A stretch of 64,000 bases of DNA from an uncultured Clostridia bacterium (GTDB lineage: Bacteria > Bacillota > Clostridia > Oscillospirales > Ruminococcaceae), in assembly GCA_947627985.1 (NCBI GenBank), contig CANQYD010000001.1, forward strand, positions 62,001 to 126,000. The letters are read 5' to 3'. The translations under genes and the position numbers were made by a program. Numbering within the stretch: the first letter of the stretch is position 1; each line of letters opens with the position of its first letter. The notes beneath the pieces are model-generated. The model had not been told where the DNA came from, did no database searches, and was given only the letters and a program-made list of their open reading frames with translations. Shown one piece after another: positions 47,132 through 55,084 of the stretch.

Positions 47132-48888
47132 ACGAAGAGGACCTTTACGACGGCATCACAAATATCCGGGACGACCAAATCAGTGCTGCGGAGGAACTTC
47201 CAAAGTCCCGAAAAACTCCATGGCTAAAGGCTTTGCCGATAGCTGCCGCGTTCATTCTCGTTGCAGCCGTCGGGATATATCTCTCAGCCCTCGGCAGAGA
47301 TAATTTCAATAAAATTCCCGATGAAGATGACCCTGCCCCTCCCTCGGTTACGACGGTTTTTGAAACCTTGCCGTCTCCTTCCTCAACTTCAGCATTGACA
47401 TCTTCATCTCCGACCGAATCTGCACCGCCCGCACTTACCACGGAAATCCCGGCTACCGTACTTTTACCCGATACAATGTCCGCCGAACCCGGCTCTACCC
47501 ACACTATCGCCGAGATCACACCCGAACCCGAGATAACAAAATCCACCGTACCCAAAGAAACCGTCGCAACTGACCTCCCGCAGACGGAATCATCAGCCCC
47601 AAAAAGCAAACCCGAGACCCAATCCGACCCCGAACCCATCGAAAATAAAGTCGGACACGCGCTCATGCTTGCAAGCCCCAACTATTCCGAAACGATCGCA
47701 TACCGGGAGGACATGTCGCAGGAGGAGATTTTGGAATATTACAGCGCCCGCGTTGAAAAGGGTCAGCTCTCAAAGACATACAGCAGCCGCCTCGGGGGAT
47801 TCACCGAGAAGATCATGCCGGCGCTCCTAACAAATTCCGGGGACCGAAACCGCGTATGTTCGCCTCTTAATCTCTATCTTTCCCTCGCGATGCTTACCGA
47901 GATCACCGACGGCAGCACCAAATCTCAGCTCCTCGATCTTTTGGACTGCCAAGATGAAGACGCCCTCCGCGAGACCGCCGACGCCGTCTACAGGACGAAT
48001 TACACCTTCGACCCGACCTTTGTCAGCAAGCTTGCAAATTCCGTCTGGTTAAGCGATGATTTTAGATATTTTAAGCCGCCGATATCGACGCTTTCCGAAA
48101 CCTACCGAGCCTCCGTTTACAGCGGCAGAATGGGAAGCGGGGAATATGACGAAATGCTCCGCTCTTGGGCTGATGAGAACACCGGCGGGCTTCTTGACGG
48201 CATGACCTCCTCCCTGCACTTTGACCCCGAGACCGTGATATCTCTTGCCTCCACCGTCTATTTCAGCGGCAGATGGTCGGAAGAATTCAATGAGGACATG
48301 ACCGACGCCGGAATTTTCCACACGCCTTCCAAAGACGCCGAAGCCGATTTTATGCATGCAAAACGCGATACCTCCTATTATTGGAGCGATCACTTTTCCG
48401 CGATAAATTTAAACATATCGGACGGTCCCTGCTCGCTCTGGCTCTTTTTGCCTGACGAAGGCGTGAGCACAGATGAGCTGATAAACAGCGGTGAAATAAC
48501 CGACTTTTTAAGCGCCGGGATCACACAGCGAAACAGCAAGTTTGTAAACGTCAACATGTCGATACCGAAGTTTGACGTCATGGGAGGCGCCGATATCAAA
48601 AGCTCCCTGAAAGCCCTCGGCGTGGCTGATATTTTCGACCCCGACAGTGCCGACTTTTCGCCGCTTGTGGGTGATGATAAGGCATTTTTGTCCGGGATCA
48701 TGCATGACGTCCGCGTCAAAATCGATGAAGAGGGGATAGAGGGAGCGGCGCTTACTGTTTCGGCTGTCGCGGGAGACCCTATGCCTCCCGATGAAAAAGC
48801 CGATTTTATCCTCGACCGACCATTTGTCTTTGCCGTCACGACATATAACGACTGCCCTATATTTGCGGGAGTTGTGAATGAACCGTAA
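47128..48888 (+). CDS. Anti-sigma-like N-terminal tail + TM + linker + serpin (I4) domain fusion
   Basis: MNEEDLYDGITNIRDDQISAAEELPKSRKTPWLKALPIAAAFILVAAVGIYLSALG; P/S/T-rich linker; serpin motifs NRVCSPLNLYLSLAMLTEITDGST, LANSVWLSD, VNMSIPKFDV, EEGIEGAALTV hinge, RPFVFAVTTYNDCPIFAGVV; ATGA overlap with sigma gene. Confidence 0.9.
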   Translation: MNEEDLYDGITNIRDDQISAAEELPKSRKTPWLKALPIAAAFILVAAVGIYLSALGRDNFNKIPDEDDPAPPSVTTVFETLPSPSSTSALTSSSPTESAPPALTTEIPATVLLPDTMSAEPGSTHTIAEITPEPEITKSTVPKETVATDLPQTESSAPKSKPETQSDPEPIENKVGHALMLASPNYSETIAYREDMSQEEILEYYSARVEKGQLSKTYSSRLGGFTEKIMPALLTNSGDRNRVCSPLNLYLSLAMLTEITDGSTKSQLLDLLDCQDEDALRETADAVYRTNYTFDPTFVSKLANSVWLSDDFRYFKPPISTLSETYRASVYSGRMGSGEYDEMLRSWADENTGGLLDGMTSSLHFDPETVISLASTVYFSGRWSEEFNEDMTDAGIFHTPSKDAEADFMHAKRDTSYYWSDHFSAINLNISDGPCSLWLFLPDEGVSTDELINSGEITDFLSAGITQRNSKFVNVNMSIPKFDVMGGADIKSSLKALGVADIFDPDSADFSPLVGDDKAFLSGIMHDVRVKIDEEGIEGAALTVSAVAGDPMPPDEKADFILDRPFVFAVTTYNDCPIFAGVVNEP

Positions 48889-48894
48889 AAAATT

Positions 48895-48920
48895 GAGCCG
48901 ATCCCAAAGCGGGTCGGCTC
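48895..48920. terminator. Hairpin between converging genes (likely bidirectional terminator)
   Basis: GAGCCGATCC-caaagc-GGGTCGGCTC flanked by A-rich left and T-containing right sides. Confidence 0.65.
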
Positions 48921-48925
48921 GAAGT

Positions 48926-49066
48926 TTATCTGTTCACGATGGGAAGACAGATGTTATTAACAAAGACGTATGCGCTCGGTCTGATGAGCTTTTCAAACTG
49001 CTTTCTGCCGTCGTGAAGCCTTTTTACGCTCATAAGCTTTCTTCTTAAGTCAAACTCGTTTTTCAT
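48926..49066 (-). CDS. 46-aa small ORF, unknown function (not in ORF track)
   Basis: MKNEFDLRRKLMSVKRLHDGRKQFEKLIRPSAYVFVNNICLPIVNR*; GGAGG at 49074-49078, 7 nt before ATG; TATAAT-like -10 further upstream. Confidence 0.6.
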   Translation of the reverse strand: MKNEFDLRRKLMSVKRLHDGRKQFEKLIRPSAYVFVNNICLPIVNR

Positions 49067-49188
49067 AATTAAGCCTCCGAAATTAAATATTCAGGACCTC
49101 AGCCTGTGATCATATTATATCCCGAAATTTTAAAAAAGGCTTGCAGAATTTTTGCTTTTGTGGTATGATTTTTGTATGAGGTGATAAA

Positions 49189-49923
49189 ATGGGTTATACG
49201 GTTAGCGACAAGAAGCTCAAATATCTTGAATTTATCCATCGCGAGGAGTCAAAGCGGCACCATACATACACCGAAGATATGTATCAGTACGACCTCTTAA
49301 AAGCGGGGGATATGAAGGCGGTGGAGGTCGGGCACAAGATGTTCTCCTCAAATCTGACGGGGCACATCTCCGACGACCCTCTGAGAAATTATAAATATTT
49401 ATTCGTAGCCGCGACAACCCTTGCCTGCCGAGCGGCGATCTCGGGAGGAATGGAATCGGAGAGGGCTTTTAATATCAGCGACCTTTATATCTTAAAGATG
49501 GACACCCTTAATTCCGTCGATGATGTTATCTCCCTGCATTCGGAAATGCTCGAATTTTACACAAAGGAGATGGCAGGACTTGACAAGGGAAAGGTCTATT
49601 CAAAGCCGGTGATTCAGAGCATAGACTATATCTACAATCATCTTCATGAGAACATCGGTCTTGCGACTCTTTCCGAGCACACGAACCTGAACGGGAGCTA
49701 TCTCTCAACTTTATTCAAGCGGGAGACCGGAAAGACCGTCACTGAGTACATTCTTTCAAAGAGAATGGAAGCCGCGGAAAATATGCTGAAATTTTCCGAT
49801 TACAGCTGCTCCGAGATCGGCGCGATACTTGCATTCAGCTCTCAGAGCCACTTTACGCGGGTATTTAAATCCTACACCGGGAAAACTCCCGCCGAGTACC
49901 GAAGAAACAATTATCCCGGCTAA
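49189..49923 (+). CDS. AraC family transcriptional regulator
   Basis: C-terminal double HTH: GLATLSEHTNLNGSYLSTLFKRETGKTVTEYILSKRMEAAENML...SQSHFTRVFKSYTGKTPAEYRR; promoter TTGCAG-17-TATGAT. Confidence 0.93.
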   Translation: MGYTVSDKKLKYLEFIHREESKRHHTYTEDMYQYDLLKAGDMKAVEVGHKMFSSNLTGHISDDPLRNYKYLFVAATTLACRAAISGGMESERAFNISDLYILKMDTLNSVDDVISLHSEMLEFYTKEMAGLDKGKVYSKPVIQSIDYIYNHLHENIGLATLSEHTNLNGSYLSTLFKRETGKTVTEYILSKRMEAAENMLKFSDYSCSEIGAILAFSSQSHFTRVFKSYTGKTPAEYRRNNYPG

Positions 49924-49966
49924 ACATCGATAAACAATAAAACCAATTTAATTTTCGGAGGACATC

Positions 49967-50395
49967 ATGCATAAGACAACAAAAATCGTTCTGATAATCT
50001 GCGCGGCTGCAATTTTACTGACAATAGGCTGGTTCGTTTTAAACCGCTACGGCTATAATCACCCGTCTTTGACGGTATCGTTCATAACTTCGGGGGAAGG
50101 GGACCGCACGATGACGATGCCGCATATCGAGATCAAAGAGCGCTCATCGATGGGTGTATCAGAGAGCTGGAACGACCGCTATTTTGAGGCGTATGAGATA
50201 GTCGATCAGATGATAGCGTATGCAAATTCCTGCCGCACCGACGAGCCCTATAACTTTGACAGCAAGGTCGAGACAGTTGACGGCAAGACCGTTTTCACGC
50301 TGAGCGGGGAATATACCGAAAACGGCGAAGTGAAGCAGGTTCTTAAGACATATTCGCTTGATTATATTCTGACAGAGGACATTGAGGAGCACTGA
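49967..50395 (+). CDS. Single-TM membrane protein, unknown function
   Basis: N-terminal TM; GGAGG SD; C-terminal GEYTENGEVKQVLKTYSLDYIL shared with next gene. Confidence 0.6.
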   Translation: MHKTTKIVLIICAAAILLTIGWFVLNRYGYNHPSLTVSFITSGEGDRTMTMPHIEIKERSSMGVSESWNDRYFEAYEIVDQMIAYANSCRTDEPYNFDSKVETVDGKTVFTLSGEYTENGEVKQVLKTYSLDYILTEDIEEH

Positions 50396-51507
50396 TGAAG
50401 GTAAACCGTGAATCGGGAAAAGCGCTTACTTTAAACGACTTCATAAAGCCGCTGATGTGGTTATTCATGATCTTTTCGGCGGTCGTCTTATACTGCGTCA
50501 TCATCTATTTTATCCCGGAGTACGAGATCGGCTGGATATCGCACAGCTACCCAAATAAGACTGTGGACGGGGTCGAGAGCTTCGTCATCTACCCGAGAAT
50601 CGATACAAAGAGCAACAAATTTTTCTTTTTGAATATCGGCAGCTTCTCGAAAATTAAGGAAAAGACGCAGAAGCCCTTTGAGATACTCATCGAGTGGCAG
50701 AATATGTCGGAAGAGATCATGAGCTGCCCGCCTTTTTGGATGGAAGGTCAGTACATTGTCGAAGGCGACAGCGCAAAACTCGTCATGAACGGCTACTACA
50801 CCGTTGACGGCAGGAAGATCGATATTTATAAGGAATATCCACTTGATTATGTGCCCGTCAAAAAATCCGACTACGGACCGATCAGATATGCCGAAAAGCT
50901 GAAATATATACCGGAAGACGTGCGGCAGAAGTCGATGGCGGCATATGCAAAAAACAAGCGTGATATCGAGGACCTCATGGAAAACGGCACCGTGCTGAGG
51001 CGGCACAGGGTCTTTTTCTCGATACTCTTCACGCTCATCTACGCCGTGGTGATAATTCTTCTGCTAAAGTATTATCGGAAACATCACCCAAAATTTACGG
51101 TGGATTTTGTATCAAATGACCAAAAACCCGGTTCGGATTTTTACTATGTTCTTCCAAAAATCAGCTACAGCGGGAGATATTTTCTGAAATTTGAGGTGCA
51201 GCCTGCGGATCATCTGCTGATAGAATTTTCCGAGATGAAGCGGGCTGAGGACTGGCTGAAAGGCTATTGCGAGGGCTTTGGGGATAAGCTTCCCGCGAGG
51301 TTTGAGGGGAGTTATCTCACGGCGGTGATCGGCTCGAAGTATCATCTTCGGGGGTTTTACACCGAAGGCGGCGTTAGAAAGGACATTTCGGAGGACATCG
51401 GGTTTGATTTCACGGTTTATCCGCAGAATGCCGACCCGCCGGAGGATATGCGAGCAGACCTGAGCTGGGGGTACGGGAAAAATTTTTCAAAACCCCTTGA
51501 CATTTGA
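50395..51507 (+). CDS. Membrane protein with two tandem copies of the same domain
   Basis: Two TM+domain units ending GYYTVDGRKIDIYKEYPLDYV and GFYTEGGVRKDISEDIGFDFTV; abuts previous gene. Confidence 0.65.
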   Translation: MKVNRESGKALTLNDFIKPLMWLFMIFSAVVLYCVIIYFIPEYEIGWISHSYPNKTVDGVESFVIYPRIDTKSNKFFFLNIGSFSKIKEKTQKPFEILIEWQNMSEEIMSCPPFWMEGQYIVEGDSAKLVMNGYYTVDGRKIDIYKEYPLDYVPVKKSDYGPIRYAEKLKYIPEDVRQKSMAAYAKNKRDIEDLMENGTVLRRHRVFFSILFTLIYAVVIILLLKYYRKHHPKFTVDFVSNDQKPGSDFYYVLPKISYSGRYFLKFEVQPADHLLIEFSEMKRAEDWLKGYCEGFGDKLPARFEGSYLTAVIGSKYHLRGFYTEGGVRKDISEDIGFDFTVYPQNADPPEDMRADLSWGYGKNFSKPLDI

Positions 51508-51525
51508 TTTGTTTTCGGATATAAT
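51497..51525 (+). promoter_or_regulatory. tRNA promoter
   Basis: TTGACA - 17 nt - TATAAT, overlapping the end of the preceding CDS. Confidence 0.8.
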
Positions 51526-51556
51526 AATTTAGTCGGCTGTGAGAAGCAGTCGGTCT

Positions 51557-51632
51557 GCGGATTTAGCTCATCCGGTAGAGCGCCACCTTGCCAAGGTGGA
51601 GGTAGCGAGTTCGAGCCTCGTAATCCGCTCCA
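51557..51632 (+). tRNA. tRNA-Gly (GCC anticodon), CCA encoded
   Basis: GCGGATT...CCTTGCCAAGG...GTTCGAGCCTC...AATCCGC-T-CCA. Confidence 0.95.
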
Positions 51633-51635
51633 TAC

Positions 51636-51709
51636 GGTGTCATAGCCAAGTGGTAAGGCGTAGGACTGCAACTCCTTGACCCCCGGTTCAAATCCGGGTG
51701 ACACCTCCA
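51636..51709 (+). tRNA. tRNA-Cys (GCA anticodon), CCA encoded
   Basis: GGTGTCA...GACTGCAACTC...GGTTCAAATCC...TGACACC-T-CCA. Confidence 0.95.
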
Positions 51710-51796
51710 AGCCGTCGCGGACTACGTATCGTTCGCGACGGCATTTTTATAAGATAATGAATGCCGTCGCTCATTCACTCCGTCGCTCCGGCTTTT
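51710..51796. repeat. tRNA-trailing repeat, copy 2
   Basis: Near-identical to 43021-43107; related shorter units near 51831-51860 and 52024-52056. Confidence 0.9.
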
Positions 51797-52079
51797 CCCC
51801 ACAAAATCCACGGATTTTGTGGGGACCTCTGTCGCAAGCTCCATATCGCTTGCGGCGCTTTTTAATGCTACGCATTTGAAAGCATCGCTCACTCATTCCG
51901 CGCCAGATGCGATTATTTCTCCAAGAGCTCCGCAAGCCGAGGTTTTATGGTGAGCGAGAGCGATTGGCAAGAAATAACGCTTCTGATTCCGCCTCTTCCC
52001 CAAAACGCAAGCGTTTGCGGGGACCCCGTAAAGTCGCGTACTCCGTATCGTTCGCGACGCCTATTTTTTGCAATAATTA

Positions 52080-52435
52080 TAGTCGAGACAAGGCGAGTTT
52101 AGGATCAAGCCCTTTTTAAAAGGCTTGCGGAATCCAAGGGCGGAGCCCTTGGCCGCGCTCCGCAGAGCGCGAAATCCCCGCAAAAGGACAGCGAGAGCTG
52201 TCCTTTTTGCTTTTACCGTTAAAAAGAGGGCGACGAAATCGCCCGAAAGCCGGAGGGGTGTGGGGAACCCCGCAGGGGTGCCCCACATTCGGAAAGGGGC
52301 TTGGGGAAAATCCCACAGGGGTTGTCCCCAACACAAAACCGGCGACAAAGTCGCCCGGAGCCGAGCGAAGCGAGGCGCAAAACCCCCTCTCCCTTCAGGG
52401 AGAGGGGATTGGGGGTGAGGGTGAAATTTAGGAGA
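52080..52435. repeat. Modular multi-hairpin intergenic repeat, copy C
   Basis: CCAAGGGCggaGCCCTTGG, CGCGCTCcgcaGAGCGCG, AAAAGGACAGCgagaGCTGTCCTTTT, GTGGGGAACCCCGCAGGGGTGCCCCAC in same order as copy A. Confidence 0.88.
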
Positions 52436-52443
52436 GGGGACAT

Positions 52444-52476
52444 AGGGGAGAACCCTTTAATAAAGGGTTCTCCCCT
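52444..52476. repeat. 16-bp inverted repeat, GGGGAGAAC hairpin family
   Basis: AGGGGAGAACCCTTTA-a-TAAAGGGTTCTCCCCT. Confidence 0.88.
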
Positions 52477-52527
52477 GCAATTATTCCCTAAGTAGGGCTA
52501 ATAAGGTTTAGGAGAGGGACATCCCCC

Positions 52528-53523
52528 TCACTCATACACCCCCATCCTCCTCTTGATCTGCCTGATATCCGTCCCGATAAACCTCAGCGTCCTGAACATT
52601 CCCATCAGACGAGACATAATCCTGTCGTCGTAAAACTTCGCCAGTTCCTCAAGGCTGAGGTTGGAGCTGATAATGGTCGGCTTCGAGAGGTTCAGCCTCG
52701 AATTGATGACATTATACGCAGCCGATGCGTTGAAAGGGGAATGCAGCTCGCTCCCGAGGTCGTCGATGATGACTAAGTCGGCGTTCATCAGCGTCCCCAA
52801 AGTGTCGCCGTCGGACCTTCCGAAGTGCTCCTTCTCGATCTCCCTGAAAAAGCTCTGAGCCGAGTCAAATGCCGCCGAGAAGCCCTTTTTACGCACTTCT
52901 TTTGCGATGCATCCCGATAAAAACGTCTTCCCGAGACCCGTTTCCCCGAGCATGAAAACCGACGGCGAGTGCTCCGAAAAGTTTTTGGCATAATCAATGC
53001 AGAATCTGAGATTATCCTCCATTATCTGCCTTGGATTATAATTTTTCCCTGCGTATGTGATGCTCTCGGGGTAGTAGGTGATGTCAAAATCCGCAAAATC
53101 CGAGAGCTTTATCGAGCAAAGCCGGTTGAGTTCTTCGACGGAATATTTATCCAAAAGCTCGCTCACGCATTCGCACCGATTGCCCTCCCTGACGCCGGAA
53201 TCCCGGCATTTTTGGCAGAAATAGTGAATATTCAGATAATCCTCCGGCAGACCGTAACCCCGAAGCAGTTTCCCGAGGCGATCCTGCGCCTTTAAGTTGC
53301 CGTCGCGGATTTTTTCAACAGCCGATCTGATATCTCCCGACTTTGAGAGGATAACCTCGGCAAGCCTGTCCTTTGTGGAAACTATTTCCATATATACCGA
53401 GTACGCCTCGGGATATTTTTCTCTTATTTCCCTCACCCTCGCCGACTGCACCGCGATGGCTGTACTACGCCTTTTATCGAGCTCGTCGTATGCTTTTTTG
53501 ATAGATTCCGAACTGTAATTCAT
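52528..53523 (-). CDS. DnaC/DnaI-like helicase loader ATPase
   Basis: FMLGETGLGKTFLSGCIAKEV (Walker A), LVIIDDLGSE; start ATG 53523 with SD inside upstream gene. Confidence 0.88.
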   Translation of the reverse strand: MNYSSESIKKAYDELDKRRSTAIAVQSARVREIREKYPEAYSVYMEIVSTKDRLAEVILSKSGDIRSAVEKIRDGNLKAQDRLGKLLRGYGLPEDYLNIHYFCQKCRDSGVREGNRCECVSELLDKYSVEELNRLCSIKLSDFADFDITYYPESITYAGKNYNPRQIMEDNLRFCIDYAKNFSEHSPSVFMLGETGLGKTFLSGCIAKEVRKKGFSAAFDSAQSFFREIEKEHFGRSDGDTLGTLMNADLVIIDDLGSELHSPFNASAAYNVINSRLNLSKPTIISSNLSLEELAKFYDDRIMSRLMGMFRTLRFIGTDIRQIKRRMGVYE

Positions 53524-53524
53524 C

Positions 53525-54478
53525 TTACTGACCTCCGCCGAGTGTAAATTGGTCGAATTCGTCGATGTCAAACGACCGCTCTTTTGATGATGTCTCCGGC
53601 TTTTGCTCTTTCATCGCCGAGGCGACGTCCTTTATTCCCTTTTCATTCCATGATTTTAAAATCTTGTCGATATACGGAAAAGACAGCTTATTTGTCGCGT
53701 CAACGCATTTTTCCCGGGCAAGTGAGATCATCTCTATCCCGAATCCCATATCCTTCCACGAACTTATCAGCTTAGACTGCTTCTGCGAAAGCTTGATATC
53801 TATCCCGAAATCATGCTTGACCTTGCTCTCGAAGCTGTGAAGCTCGCCGAGCCTCATGAATTCCTCTTCTATCGCGTGAAAATCGGTGCAGCCCTTCTCA
53901 AAGAGGCTCTTGCCGACGGTCTCGTAGTACCCCGGCGAGGTCTTCCCGAGATCACGGCAGTGCGACAAAATCAGAATTATCGACTGGTCGTCGAAGCCGA
54001 GGTAGTCCCGAAGATATATAAGAACGATGTGGTCGCTGTGCTTTAAAAGCCGTCCCAAGCTCTGTTCGGCGTTGACAAAAAGGTCCTTAAGACCCGCTTC
54101 CGATTTCAGCTTTTCGGCGATGTCCTTCGGCTGTAGCCTCGTGGGTCCTATTTTTGTATTGTCGGGCTGATTTGGTTTTGCTTGATTTTGATCATAAATC
54201 TGCTTCGGCGCCTCTTTCGGAGTTTGGGCAGATGATACATGATCTCCGGCATTATCTATAACGCCCAAGGCTTGCCAATGCATATAAGCCTCGTCAAGCT
54301 GCTGACGGTTTAGACCGGTAGCAGCCATTATCTTCTCATCGCTCGGCTCACCCTCGCTTGCAAGTAAGTACAGGATCAGTTTCAGCGCAGGCTCCGTCGC
54401 GAGTTTAAGATACTGATCGACAAGCGCGCAGGGGACCGAAAAATATCTCTTCCAGAGTTTATCGTTCAATGCGGGCAA
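53525..54478 (-). CDS. DnaD domain replication/primosome protein
   Basis: DnaD-like C-terminal repeats (QSLGRLLKHSDHIVLIYLRDYLGFDDQSIILILSHC); paired with dnaC-like gene. Confidence 0.8.
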   Translation of the reverse strand: MPALNDKLWKRYFSVPCALVDQYLKLATEPALKLILYLLASEGEPSDEKIMAATGLNRQQLDEAYMHWQALGVIDNAGDHVSSAQTPKEAPKQIYDQNQAKPNQPDNTKIGPTRLQPKDIAEKLKSEAGLKDLFVNAEQSLGRLLKHSDHIVLIYLRDYLGFDDQSIILILSHCRDLGKTSPGYYETVGKSLFEKGCTDFHAIEEEFMRLGELHSFESKVKHDFGIDIKLSQKQSKLISSWKDMGFGIEMISLAREKCVDATNKLSFPYIDKILKSWNEKGIKDVASAMKEQKPETSSKERSFDIDEFDQFTLGGGQ

Positions 54479-54645
54479 AATATCACTTCCTTATTCTTAA
54501 TATCAAGTATAGCACATACGGGGATAATTTTCAACATTTTTTTGCAGGCGGACAAAATCCGCAATATTTAGTAAATTTCCTCTTGATATTTACAAAGTGT
54601 TGTGATATACTATATAATGAATATTCTTGTGAAGGAGTTTTTATC

Positions 54646-55053
54646 ATGACAGTTATCGAGATCACAAGAGAGCTCGGAAAAGCTATCCAAGCCGACCCGA
54701 GATATATCGAGTACAACGCGGCGCGTCAGGCTAACGACGCCGACGAGGAGCTACAGCAGCTCATCGGTGAGTTCAACATGCAGAGAATGCAGCTGAACCG
54801 CGAGATGTCAAAGACCGAAAACAAGGATCAGGACAAGATCGCTCAGATGAATCTTTCGATCCGCGAACTCTACGGAAAGATCATGTCTAACGAGCATATG
54901 GCGGTATTTAACGACTGCAAGACCGCCTTTGACGATCTTATTTTGGAGGTTCAGAACATCATCACCCTCTGCGCCAACGGCGAAGACCCTGCAACCTGCG
55001 AGCCCAAGTCGAGCTGCACCGGAAGCTGCGCCACCTGCGGAGGCTGCCACTAA
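54646..55053 (+). CDS. YlbF/YmcA family protein with Cys-rich C-terminus
   Basis: ELGKAIQADPRYIEYNAARQANDADEELQQLIGEFNMQRMQLN; tail CANGEDPATCEPKSSCTGSCATCGGCH; promoter TTGATA-17-TATACT. Confidence 0.85.
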   Translation: MTVIEITRELGKAIQADPRYIEYNAARQANDADEELQQLIGEFNMQRMQLNREMSKTENKDQDKIAQMNLSIRELYGKIMSNEHMAVFNDCKTAFDDLILEVQNIITLCANGEDPATCEPKSSCTGSCATCGGCH

Positions 55054-55084
55054 TTTAAATAAATAAGAACAGGGGGCGATCGGT

